DNA of 64,000 bases. It comes from Caprella mutica. Taxonomy: Eukaryota; Arthropoda; Malacostraca; Amphipoda; Caprellidae. Under the pieces are notes generated by a model that ran no database searches, was not told the DNA's origin, and saw only the letters and a program-made list of their open reading frames with translations. Numbering within the stretch: position 1 is the first letter of the stretch; every line of letters starts with the position of its first letter. The stretch covers positions 114,428 through 178,427 of the forward strand of contig CANNZV010001145.1 of assembly GCA_947561585.1 (NCBI GenBank), read 5' to 3'. Below are positions 1 to 11,436 of this stretch, in pieces. The position numbers were made by a program, and so were the translations under genes.

Positions 1-371
1 GTCCTTCCAAAAATTTGCGAAGGTACTATTAACCAACGTTCACTAATTTGCGTAAAGCTCTCCTCTATCATTTCAAACTACAGTAGTTTGATGTTATAAA
101 ATAAATATTTGAATGGGAGATATATTGGACCATATATGGCCCGGTAGCCATCTTGCTGAAGCGCATCATGAAACTTTCCCTTATGTTAACATTGACCACA
201 ACGTTATATATACATATAAGGTACAATTAGTTATGGTACATATGAGTCTGCGTCCATATCAAAAAATTTGTAGATCTGTTAATTCACCCAATTATTGAAA
301 TTGAATACCAACGAAATTAAATATTGAAAGCAGTTTTATTATAGCATAATATACTTAATAATTTATAATTA

Positions 372-852
372 CACACAGAGAAAAATGTATACTCATATGG
401 TCAATGGGTCAAAAATTTATGCTTTGAATCAATTTATTACGTGAGTTGTTTGAACTTTATTCATGTTTTAACGTATATGCTAATACAACTGTGACGTGGT
501 GTGACACCAAAAATTAGTTAATAAATTCATATAATGGATTGAATCAACTTATTTGAGAGTTGAAAATTACTTTCTTTTGTGAGTTTTTCACGTATGTTAA
601 AACAACTATAACATAGTCATAGTGCAATGTAGTAACTCACAAAAAACAGATTATCCATTGCATCTGATGTACGATGCGAGTTGGCGCTACTGTTTTTAAG
701 TTTAGATGTGAGTCAAAACGACTGCGCTTTTTTGACCAACATCAATTTAACTTATTTCAAATAGTACCTGCAACAGGGGAAAAATCAAACAATACAATAT
801 ATAGTCAAAACAAATCATATTTGATTTGATTCAAGTAATCCTTTTCTGTGTG
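372..852. mobile_element. Non-autonomous TA-flanked MITE, short copy
   Basis: A 481-bp element bounded by TA on both sides (370-371 and 853-854). The ends are inverted: CACACAGAGAAA on the left and TTTTCTGTGTG on the right. Internal sequence matches both ends of the 4.27-kb element at 26880-31147: its right end, reverse-complemented, matches 26880-27040, and its left end, reverse-complemented, matches 30700-31147. It holds about two copies of a ~122-bp subterminal unit (core CAACTCTCA...AGTTGTTTTAAC); the long copy holds four. There is no coding capacity. TA duplication suggests Tc1/mariner-type mobilisation, but no transposase of the family is visible, so the superfamily is inference. Confidence 0.8.
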
Positions 853-865
853 TAGAGAATATTTC

Positions 866-1735
866 AATAATTGTAACAATATTTCTTTTCTAAAATAATA
901 ATTGTAACAATATTTATTTTCAAAAATAATAATTGTAACAATATTTCTTTTCTAAAATAATAATTGTAACAATATTTATTTTCAAAAATAATAATTGTAA
1001 CAATATTTCTTTTCTAAAATAATAATTGTAACAATATTTCTTTTCATAGATAATAATTGTAACAATATTTCTTTTCAAAAATACTAATTGTAACAATATT
1101 TCTTTTCAAAAATACTAATTGTAACAATATTTCTTTTCAAAAATAATAATTGTAACAATATTTCTTTTCAAAAATAATAATTGTAACAATATTTCTTTTC
1201 AAAAATAATAATTGTAACAATATTTCATTTCAAAAATATTAATTGTAACAATATTTCTTTTAAAAAATAATAATTGTAACAATATTTCTTTTCAAAAATA
1301 CTAATTGTAACAATATTTCTTTTCAAAAATACTAATTGTAACAATATTTCTTTAAATAAATAATAATTGTAACAATATTTCTTTTAAAAAATAATAATTA
1401 TAACAATATTTCTTTTCAAAAATAATAATTGTAACAATATTTCATTTCAAAAATATTAATTGTAACAATATTTCTTTTCAAAAATAATAATTGTAACAAT
1501 ATTTCTTTTCAAAAATACTAATTGTAACAATATTTCTTTAAATAAATAATAATTGTAACAATATTTCATTTCAAAAATATTAATTGTAACAATATTTCTT
1601 TTCAAAAATAATAATTGTAACAATATTTCTTTTCAAAAATACTAATTGTAACAATATTTCTTTAAATAAATAATAATTGTAACAATAATTCTTTTCAAAA
1701 ATAATATTTGTAACAATATTTCTTTTCAAAATTAT
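866..1735. repeat. 31-bp minisatellite (about 28 units)
   Basis: Tandem 31-bp unit built on ATTGTAACAATATTTCTTTT followed by CAAAAATAATA or CAAAAATACTA. Units differ by a few substitutions (TCTAAAA, TTAAATAAA variants). The core ATTGTAACAAT is an interrupted palindrome. The array starts within about 15 bp of the right end of the MITE at 372-852. No reading frame is maintained across it. Confidence 0.95.
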
Positions 1736-1739
1736 CTTT

Positions 1740-2391
1740 ATCATAATTTTGACATCAGCTTTATAAATGTCATGTACCTCTACATAGAAACTTACGATTT
1801 ATATTTTCTATCTTAATTACAGTTGAATTTTTTTGTTATAATCAGGTTCAAAAAATTTTCCAATTAGAATTGTAACCAAAATTTAGTTGTATGTAGTAGT
1901 TGCGTATGTCCTATTATTTATAAGAAAAATGAATGAAGAAATATAATATTACCCATAATAACAAAACAAAAAATTGACTATTCAAACGTTAAACATACAT
2001 AATATTTGTCTGGTATATTATTCATAATTAATATACTTGTTTTGATCTCTTAAAACGATTTTATTTTTATCTATTATATCCCCCCCCCTCCCCCCAGGGG
2101 CTCTATCATGAAGCTATTTGAAGTGAATGGAAGAGAAGGGGAGTTGCGTCCCTTTGTTGACCGAAATGTTGTAATTTGAATTATGTATTATCTTTTATCA
2201 TATTCACCATTTTTATATTTTTTTAACGCTACTTGCAGTTTTAGAGGAAAGCGCTAGTGTTATGCTCTTCATCTACGAGGTTTTAGATTTTTGTGTTATG
2301 TAGGCTCGTATCTGAAATGCAATGGAATCGATAAAAACGATGATATACAGATATTGTAGACTAGCAGAAATATATATCATTTTAATAGTTC
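1740..2391. other. Gene-free AT-rich stretch
   Basis: No gene or element is recognised. The only notable feature is a C-rich tract at about 2080-2100 with a short G run after it, which is unusual in this AT-rich context. Confidence 0.6.
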
Positions 2392-2847
2392 CCGGAAAGA
2401 AGCCCACAAGAAAGAAGCCCACAGGAAAAATGACCACAGTTAAAAAGCCCACAGGAAAAATGCCCACAGGGAAAAATGCCCACAAGAAAAATGCCCCCTT
2501 CCCCTGGGGGGAGGGGGCAAAATATAATTGAAATGGTAAAATTAAAATCACGGTTGATTTTCACATTTATATACGTACTATATAATTGAATTTTAACAAG
2601 TATACAATAATTTGATCTTAGCGATGAAGGCTTTCAAAATGAGACAAAAGGTGCAAGACATAGAAATCTAATTGAATATTCGTGCCTTTGTAAACTTATG
2701 CCCTTATTTAAAATACCTTTATGTTTTTTTATTTTTTTAAAAATTAGGAAGTTATGGGCTTTTTTCCTGTGGGCTTTTATACCTGTGGGCTTTTTTCCTT
2801 GTGGGCATTTTTCCACGTGGGCATTTTTCTTGTGGGCATCTTTCCGG
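2392..2847. mobile_element. Foldback-type element with tandem-repeat arms
   Basis: The two arms are inverted relative to each other. Each is made of about six 15-16-bp units, GCCCACAGGAAAAAT on the left (2397-2505) and the complement on the right (2757-2847). The outer ends are CCGGAAAGAAGCCCACAAG and its near complement CTTGTGGGCATCTTTCCGG. About 240 bp of AT-rich DNA separates the arms. No clear target-site duplication is visible, so the boundaries are approximate. Short reading frames across the arms only reflect the period and are not genes. Confidence 0.6.
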
Positions 2848-3160
2848 TCACCAGAAAGTATAACGTTTCTGGAATATGAATACGATCAAATGTTCGGATG
2901 AAGGAAAAATACCATTATTTCAATTTTTTATGATATTTATAGAGAAATATTAGTTTTAGTACCAATGTGATAGAATGAGAATGGGTGAAATTATATGATT
3001 TAAAAGATTAAATGGAATATAATATATATATATATATATATATGCCATTTATAATATATTTTGCGATATATACAATTACATATATGCCATTAAATCTTTT
3101 TGCATTCATATAATATATGGATGTTATTCAGTTAGGTATTGGCTTCAACACCTGACAATT
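2848..3160. repeat. AT-rich spacer with a (TA)n run
   Basis: Contains a short TA dinucleotide run near 3019-3042 and a second TA-rich patch to about 3120. Nothing else is supported. Confidence 0.55.
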
Positions 3161-3690
3161 CCTAGTCTTGACCATTGATTTTAAAAGTATCCAACAGTTT
3201 TTACTACAAATTTTACCCATTCTACTTTTTCATGTTGGCACAAATAATTGTGTCTCTCACTTAAAATAATCAATTTTTTAATATATTTTCCTAATTTTTA
3301 TAACAAATTCTCGCTTTATTTGCAATATTGCATTCAACATCATTCAACCGGGCTATTTTCTTCACTCAAACCATGCGTCACTTGCCTGATTTTTGACATT
3401 TGCTCTGACAAATACAGGCGCTAATCTGCATTCAGAAAAGCCTGACAAATTGAGCATCGATTAATTTGCATCCCAATAACCTACAATTTTACTGTCATTA
3501 ATCACTGTTGATGAGACAAAAGAGAAAAGCTAAAATGACCACCAAAGTTAAAAGCCTTCAATGTGTCGACCGATCGGATTTAATATGGAAAATCATGTAT
3601 AATAATGAAATCAGGTTAGTTGTAAACATTATTTAATAGAAATAAAACACTATTAATTGTATCTAATATTCACTATAATTATATAATTCT
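3161..3690 (+). repeat. Dispersed repeat, copy 1 (inverted partner at 38742-39243)
   Basis: About 530 bp matching the reverse complement of 38742-39243, with the best-conserved core at 3325-3690. Both copies hold an 80-bp open segment: here 3535-3614, starting ATGACCACC and ending in AG followed by GTTAGT, a plausible splice donor. It would encode a peptide beginning MTTKVKSLQC and ending KIMYNNEI. The two segments differ at three of 80 bases and have the same length. This could be a duplicated first exon or simply conserved repeat sequence. No family is recognised. Confidence 0.65.
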
Positions 3691-4220
3691 CGTCAATGTA
3701 GAAATATAGTATTCTAAAATATATTTATTTCTAAATTAACGAGAATTAAGTCACATTCACCTCCAATTATTAAAATCGTTATAATGTTAACAAAAATTTA
3801 ACTGTGGACGGTTTAACTGTGGACAACAAACAAAATGGTACTGGAAAAAAACTGTACCTTCAGTAGTTGTTGAAATATACCAATTTAAAGTTGGGTTTCG
3901 TTTTTTATCTTTGGCTGGGGGGACACCCTGTATAGAGATTCATAGAAAGCTGATAGTCATTTGTGTCAGATTAAACTAAATATGTTCACTACTAAGGTTA
4001 AGTTCACTATTCAGGATGATTCACTATACAAGAGTTCATTATATAAGAGTTCTACTGTATTAAATACAATTTGAAAATATTGAAGAACATATTTCTGACT
4101 CTAGCAATATTAAATGATTTTGATCATCAATACCATTATAAGTAAAATAATTTATTAAAATTGTAAGTAACTTACATTAGCTATATCTTATTTATTTATT
4201 TTAGAGAAGAGAACAACCCT
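3691..4220. other. Gene-free stretch with one mariner-like terminus
   Basis: GGGGGGACACCCTG followed by TA at about 3919-3936 reads, on the other strand, as TA-CAGGGTGTCCC, a typical mariner-type terminus. No matching opposite end is seen upstream, so it is at most a solo end. The rest is unremarkable. Confidence 0.4.
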
Positions 4221-4538
4221 AATTCATATCCCCTATTTATAATTCATATCCCCCATTTATAATTCATATCCCCTATTTATAATTCATATCCCCTATTTAT
4301 AATTCATATCAACTATTTATAATTCATATCCCCTATTTATAATTCATATCAACTATTTATAATTCATATCCCCTATTTATAATTCATATCAACTATTTAT
4401 AATTCATATCCCCCATTTATAATTCATATCCCCTATTTATAATTCATATCCCCTATTTATAATTCATATCAACTATTTATAATTCATATCCCCCATTTAT
4501 AATTCATATCCCCTAATGATAATTCATATCCTGAGTTC
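4221..4538. repeat. 20-bp minisatellite (about 15.5 units)
   Basis: Exact 20-bp period, AATTCATATCCCCTATTTAT, with three variant types at the centre (CCCCTA, CCCCCA, CAACTA). Variants alternate regularly between 4301 and 4400, as expected from duplication of two-unit blocks. No open frame is kept. Confidence 0.95.
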
Positions 4539-4606
4539 TTTGGTGGTCCAGCTGTAATTTGGTTCACCTGGTTTTTTTTTCTTCATTTCTTATATAATAT
4601 GTTATT

Positions 4607-4713
4607 AATTGGGCCCATCATGGACCGACAATTGGGCCCACCGACAATTGGGATCAAGACAATTGGTTCCAGGACAATTGGGCCCCAGGACAATAATTGG
4701 ACCCCAAGTCAAT
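4607..4713. repeat. Degenerate 16-bp array, GACAATTGGGCCC type
   Basis: About six diverged units of roughly 16 bp with core GACAATTGGGCCCC. It is GC-richer than its surroundings. It has the same period but a different sequence from the arrays at 2.4, 9.9, 13.7 and 29.6 kb. Confidence 0.75.
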
Positions 4714-7700
4714 TATATTATTTGCCTATTTTTTCAGAATTTACTGTATTAATTTAATTAAAGACCCTTGCTAGCGTTACACTTTGGGTTGTGACAATAT
4801 GTCACAACCAAAACTATAAGAATATAGTTTTGAGTATATTTAAAATTATTTGGGCTTATTACCTCATGTTGAGTCAAATATTTACTTTGATTTAATTAAA
4901 TATTTATTTATGATTGTTAGTTATTTTCATCATCTTTGAAGATCGTCATTCACATCACACTCCTAATAGACTCAATTTTATAACTTCTTATAGTATAATA
5001 GAATAGTTTTCTTGAAAATATAAAGAATACATCTTCTAAATTTAGGTATATATTGTTTCTAACAGAATCACACTTGTATTTGATTGGTTTTTGTTTGCTT
5101 TCTTACTGATTTTCTGATTATGTACTTGAGTAATATTTATTTATAATATGATGATATATGATAAAAGCTCACCTCGTGTACCTTCGATTTTATCCATAGC
5201 TTAGGGTCTACTACAGTATTCACTGTCACTTTTATTGCGGTTTTACTATTGTACTATGTACATGGGTTTGTTTACTTAGATTTATACCTAAAGCTCGATC
5301 TATACAGGGTGGCGCAAAAAAAGAAACATATTTTCAAACTAGTTTATTTTACAAACTATCAACCCTAGAAATTTTCAAAGGAAAACAATTTTATTTGTTT
5401 ACTTTTTCTGCATCTATCTTGATAATCTGTTAAAAGTTACGACAAAAATTGAACATCCTGCAACGACTTAAAAAAAAGGGAAATAAAAAGGGCTTGGGCG
5501 AAGACGAGATATACGAAAAATTCATTTTATATGGATGTAAAAACAATAAATTCTACTGTTTTTTGTTACAAATAAGAGAAAATAAAAAAACAATTACATT
5601 TTGATTTTGAAGATAAAATTGATAACTTTATAAAATAATGCGCCGTTAATTTGTATCTCTAATTCGAAACCCTCAAAATGCAGCTTTCAACAGTTTCCAC
5701 CTCATTTTGAACAACGGTTTCTGGAAAGATTTCCACCAACTATAAAACTATGTTGACTTATATTAATATAAATTCGAATCTGAAGAAACACCACTTTAAA
5801 TAGGAACAAAAACCGATTAGGTCACAAGAGAAAAGAATGAACACATGAAAACATTAACCTTTTTCATGAACAGCTTACTGATAATACAATAATATCAATC
5901 AGAAATTAAGGACTAGATATCATTTAAGACACATATCACCGAATTGATAAACACGATGTGAAGCATGAGAACAAATTTCATGGAAGGTAGCATAATCATT
6001 ACATGTGACAGCTTTTTTGTTTATTATATAATTCTTCTAAATTGATGCTCTATTTGTGAAACTTGTTTACAGGTTATAGATTACAAAAATGGAAAATATA
6101 AAAAGGAAGAAATATAATAAAGTATTTTATACGATTTTACGATTATTTACTCTTTACCGTAGTTCAACAAAATTGAAATACACTCATTTTTCCTTAGAGC
6201 CTGGAGAGGACATTTAAAAAAAATCCTTCAAAAAAGAAGATTAATAAAATGTTAAAATTATTAATGAGCAAACTTTATTAACTGCTACCATTGCTAATAA
6301 AATATAATATCTAATATTTATATACTTATAGATACGAGATGCCTACTGAGAAAGTTGTGTTTAAGCCGTAGATCATTATGCATGGGTAGTACCTCTTAAA
6401 GTGGGAAACCTGACTGACTCTCACACAACACTTAAGATTCCATAATCCATATGCAGCTTTGATGTACTCACCTGTTCGAATGTGTCTCCCATATTCCAAT
6501 CATCAAAGTCAGGGTTTCAGCTGTTGCCGTGATACCATTACTCCATAATAATGGTACAATGTATAGCCATCATTCACCAAGAGTCTACTGCATAACAATA
6601 ATCTACATATATGAATATGGAAACTGAAGGTACAATATGAAGCTAGTTAGCACCTAGCATTAATAAATAAAACTAATTGAGGTAGAGGCTGCTAGTATGT
6701 CCCAATAATAATAGCTAGTTGTTTCATATGTATAGTACTATAATAATCTTAGTTGAACATTATTGATGTCGGGAGAGAGAGAAACGGGTTTCACATAAGT
6801 ACAACTTAAATTTTCACTGCCTGACGTGAAAATACCTAAACTATAATGTTTTAGATATAAATTCTATACATAATAAACTTATGAGAGAGTAATTATTGTC
6901 ATAGTTTACAATAGCTGGGAGATGATTTAGGGTACAGCCATCCATCCCTGCACTTTTGCCTCCAATAGGAAATCAGTGCCACACCATTTTTTTGCATGAG
7001 GTTGTTATGTGAGATGACTTGTTGTTAAAGATGTTTCTGTATCCACTGTACACTTATAATTTGTGATACTTGTCCCTCTACATCTCTGTCAGTTTTTAGT
7101 TGTAGAGAGACGTGGGCTTCCCAAAAATACGTTTTTTTCTAAAATAATATCTTTTAAATATTTAAATTTCAAATATCTGAAACTTTTATCGTGAAACAAC
7201 TCTCCTGTGTCAAATGAATTTATTTTGTCTCTCTAAGAACAAATTTGAATCCGATATAAAGCGTAGAACACCAATAATATTCGCTTTCTGATAAAATCTC
7301 GGTGACGCTTGCTGTCGCCAAATTTCATCACGAACAAAAACAGTTTGAATAGTCTTGTTCAACATGTATACTATATTTCAGTAATCTCATAATTAGGTAT
7401 AAAAATAATTCTGAAGGGTATCGATCCCTTTTACAGGCAGCTGAAATTGGCCTCGGCTGCTGGACGGATCTGAACTTCTTTAGGATCACTTAACATTCTA
7501 ACTGCAGGGGATCGTCCACCCAAATTTTTTTTCTATTATGCATCATAATTTTTGTAATACACACATAAGATATTGAATTAAGAATACTTTTTGTTCGTGA
7601 TAAAAATTATATTTTCTTGATAGAAAACGAGATATAGAAGAAAACGGAATTTTAGGTAGGGGGGAGGGAAGAAATGTATAAAGTGACGCGTGAAGACTTG

Positions 7701-8626
7701 GGCATTTCGTTTCAGAATTCTTATTCTGGAAAAAAAATATTTTTTAAAAGATATACTTTTTTTTTGCTCTTTTGGCTTTCCTGAAAAGTACTAATTTTGC
7801 TTTTTCATGGAGTCAAACCGTATCTCTCCTGTCAATTTTTGACAAAAAGTATATGGGTGTCATTGGATGCAAAAAAACTTGGGCAACAAATTATAATCCA
7901 TTTATTCAGATTTCGTCTTAGAACAAAAGTTATACCAACACAACTCCGAAATTTTCGAAGAAAATAAATTTGAAGGAAATTCTATTCCAGTGGTAGACTT
8001 TTGAAAAAAAAATTGACCTTAACTTTGATGCCGAAGTCCTTGCGCATCGAATTGATACCTACATGACAACTGCAGGTTAACAATTGACAGATTATACACT
8101 TATCTTCCAGCAAACAAGTAGATTTTCAGAAGCCAATAAGCGTGTCATGTCACATTTCAGAAACCTTTTTTGAGGACCGATTGGTCTGAAATTTGCTGAG
8201 TATATGTAACTTTGAAAAAAAACTGTTAGAATAATTTTTCCGAGTTTTTTTTTGTTTTTGTTTTTTGAGAATATGAAGAATTCTTTTACTAAAATGTAAA
8301 AAGAATTGAAGTCTATGAGGTCATATGCTAGAATTAAAACTAAGACAGTTTTAGAATCCTTGTAATATCTCTATTATGGTAACTAAAGCAGATTTTTCAA
8401 TTTTCTTTTCAGTTCTCTATTGATAGCGATGTTTGATGACTTTTTGAACTGTGATAAAAAATAAACTTTGATAGAAATCATTCGAGGGTTCCAAAACTGT
8501 CTTTGGTTTTCTTTTAGCGTAAAACATAAATAATATACATAACCGTAAATGCTCCCTTGACCCATTTGGGCCCTCATTCCATGGGCTTCTTGTAGTACCT
8601 CCAGCCCTAAAAAATGTTGGGACATT
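4714..8626. other. Long gene-free stretch
   Basis: No convincing exon on either strand. Items seen: a mariner-like start TA-CAGGGTGGCGCAAAA at 5303 with no partner end; a segment at about 6325-6425 resembling part of the duplicated locus at 19.98 and 33.84 kb (TGAGAAAGTT...TAGATCAT...GTACCTCTT); and a short inverted pair at about 7326 and 7600 (ATCACGAACAAAAA and complement). Frames near 8383-8635 have no recognisable features and lie just outside a LINE tail. Confidence 0.5.
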
Positions 8627-9055
8627 CAAATTCAAATCAAATTATTTATTCAAAGTTACAAGATTACAATAAATTTTATGCATACATAAATGAAAAAATC
8701 AAACTCTGAGCCCAATTTACTTTTAAACAACTTCTGGAGCAACCTACCTAAAAATAAAAAATACATGCAATTGTAAATTAAAAGTTTACAATGCGAGATG
8801 CAATTTACATAATTATAAATCGTTTTAATATAACTTTAACAAATTGTACTATAACAAGTTTTATTTAACTAATATTGGCAGTTCAGAGGGGCAATGCTTT
8901 CAGTATCCTGACGTCGGTCAAGGAGAAGTATGATGACCGCAGTTTGGGTGTTGCCCTGTGACCTGCTATAGGCACCTCACAGTCGGTTGGAGGCCACTAC
9001 CATTGGCGATGGCCGGAGCCATGGTCGTAGAGCAGAGAAGCATATCTTTTATTTT
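8627..9055 (-). mobile_element. LINE 3' end fragment
   Basis: Read on the minus strand this ends in AATAAATAATTTG followed by TTGAATT-like repeats, the usual look of a non-LTR retrotransposon tail. A GC-richer ~150-bp stretch (8885-9040) lies upstream and no reverse transcriptase remains, so it would be a 5'-truncated copy. The assignment rests on tail form and base composition only; it could be another AT-tailed repeat. Confidence 0.35.
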
Positions 9056-9883
9056 TTAATGTTCATTGCCTAAATAAAGATAATTGTCTTTTTTAATTAA
9101 TTTATGAAGGTTTGCTTCTTCTGGCAGGGGGCCTTTAAAAAAAAATATATATATATAGTAAATAGCCACGAAAATTAAAATTAAATAATTTGAATTTACT
9201 TAAGATAATTAATGAACATCTTGTATTTTAACTGCTATACATAAATTATAATATTCTTGTAGAATTCACTTGTCACCGTAATTGAAAAAATGTCATATTA
9301 AGTAAAATTAGCCTAATTATAAATAATTCAACATCTTCGATGATTTAAAAAACAAACTATATTATCATTTCCTGAAGTTTGCTCTATTACAGCTATTTTT
9401 TGATCTTATCCCTTTCACAATGGCGTCGATAATATTAAGTTCACGTGGAAAAGATATCATTATTTAAAAAAAATATTATAACTTAATGTAAGACTGGAAA
9501 CTATGACATAAATAATGAAATCATTGAATACATTAATGAACATATAGTCATATCTCGTCACGAAGTACTGTACAGGTGAGGAAAGCCGTAAATGAATTAC
9601 AAACAACAGTTAAGAATACTAAATTATAGTATTTTAAAAATAGCGAACCATATAGTATTATTTTAAACTAAACTACTATCAAAATATACGTAATTATTTT
9701 AAGTAGAATTAAATTCATTTTATTTTCAATTTCGTGGCTGTTTTACATTGGTTGAATAAAACTGGTTATAGTACAATATGTTGAAGTTACATTAAAATGT
9801 TTCATATTTATGTAAGTTGAATCTCACATTTTCTATTTATAATTTACAATTTACCAATTTAAACCCTGAAATATATAATCCAC
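9056..9883. other. Gene-free AT-rich stretch
   Basis: No gene, repeat or element is recognised on either strand. Confidence 0.5.
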
Positions 9884-10001
9884 GGGGAAAATTCCTCTGG
9901 GCAAAAATCTCCCTGGTAAAATTCAACACTGGCCAAATTCTGCAGGGCAATATTCCAATTCCGCCGGGACAAAATTCAAACGGGCAAAATTCCTGTCACC
10001 C
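9884..10001. repeat. Degenerate 16-bp array, GGGCAAAATTCC type
   Basis: About seven diverged units of roughly 16 bp around GGGCAAAATTCC, GC-richer than the flanks. No inverted partner arm is seen nearby, unlike the 2.4- and 29.6-kb foldback elements. Confidence 0.7.
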
Positions 10002-11012
10002 GTGATAACATATACACTCTAATATATTTATTATTTTATTTTGTATTATACAGATATATATTCACTATCCATCAAAGAAAAAAGAATACATCGATTTAAA
10101 CAAAATACTACGCTTAACTATACAAAATGCTACACTAAGCTATACATAAATTTTACAAAATTAGAAAAAAAATTCAACTACCTATCCTGGAAAACATCAA
10201 ATATGTACTTATTAATGTTCTTCCTAAAGAGAGTAAGTACACTGCTTAACATTCAATTCCCAACCGAATAAGACTGATTGTTTTCGACCACCAAACACCC
10301 TTCTTTGGATCCCCTACTGGGGGAGGGGTCTAGCTACCTTAGTCCCGTGGAAATTTGAGTCATGAAAGTTTACTACATAAAGACCCTCTTAAAGCCAAAA
10401 AAAATGGATAATTCTCTCCAAATTTGATGGACAATCCCTCTAAGGAAAGAAGAAAGCACAAATGCAAATTATTAGAACTATATGGTATGATTTACTAATA
10501 TAGTTCATGGTTGTCCAGTCCAGCTGTGTAGATACGTATGTAATAACCATGAGTCCATAAGGTTATGATAGATAAATGTAGTAACGAAGGCTGATTAGCA
10601 CCCTCTTCATGATTAATGCCGAGTTTGGAATGTTGGGAGTAAAGTACTACGCCACAGTAGATCTCATAAAAGGGTACTTTATAAGTAATATTTTTAATTG
10701 TATTTTATTTTAACATGTTCGTGGCCCATGCAATTATGTGTGTGTTTATTAGTGGACATCTCTTCAGTAATGCGTTCTAAAAAAAATATACGAAATAGAG
10801 TATCAGGAGCGAAAGAGTTGACAAAACTGTGTGCAAAATTGAAGTTACTAACATTCTTTTTGTTAGATTCAGCTGAATGATGCCATAAAATGTTAAATGT
10901 ATAAGATCAGGACAGAGGGTATGCGTGAAATCAGGTGAGTTATGTCAGACCTTTTTATCTGTTAAAACAATACTAACAAATAAAAACGAGAAATATTATC
11001 CAAGGTATTACA
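10002..11012. other. Gene-free stretch
   Basis: Short AT-driven reading frames only; no coding signal, splice pattern or repeat is recognised. Confidence 0.5.
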
Positions 11013-11434
11013 GGAATAAAAGAAGATCAATGTCCTAATTCTTTTTACAAAGACTGTATAATGTAGATATATGTACATAGTGGTGAATCTTCTCTACTGT
11101 TGTTGGGCCACATGTTGCATGTCATAGTGACTGTTTGGACAGGTTGTGAGAACCTGATTGGGATCTTTCGTGAAGGTTAAACCGTACACAATGCAAACAA
11201 TTAAAAGATATAATTCATTGTTAACCTATATAAAAGATTCATTAAAAAATAGAAATAACGGTAATTAATCATATTTTTCCTAAACATATTTTCCAATAGG
11301 AATAATTAGTTTTATACTAATTATTCCTAAATTAACGCTAACCTACAATACGCTAACCAACTCACCTTCACAAAATAGTATAAACCACTCTAACAATGAG
11401 GTGTTAGGTAGGAGATTTTATTAATTTTACTACA
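11013..11434 (+). repeat. About 440-bp repeat, copy A
   Basis: Shares ordered blocks with copies at 12717-13065 and 13790-14240: a block reading GTTGTTGGGCCACATGTTGC, a block with GTGAAGGTTA, and a block with CACCTTCACAAAAT followed by GAGGTGTTAG. Copy A ends where the mariner at 11437 is inserted. Removing the mariner and one TA leaves copies A and B directly adjacent at a spacing of about 440 bp. Confidence 0.7.
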
Positions 11435-11436
11435 TA

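Noticed and set aside
2273..2901. Several short frames on both strands (repeating KPTGKMPTGK or FPVGFF)
   Set aside because: They mirror the 15-16-bp arms of the foldback element and its inverted copy.
5303..5640. Possible mariner starting at TA-CAGGGTGGCGCAAAA
   Set aside because: No matching opposite end or transposase sequence found downstream; left as a solo end.
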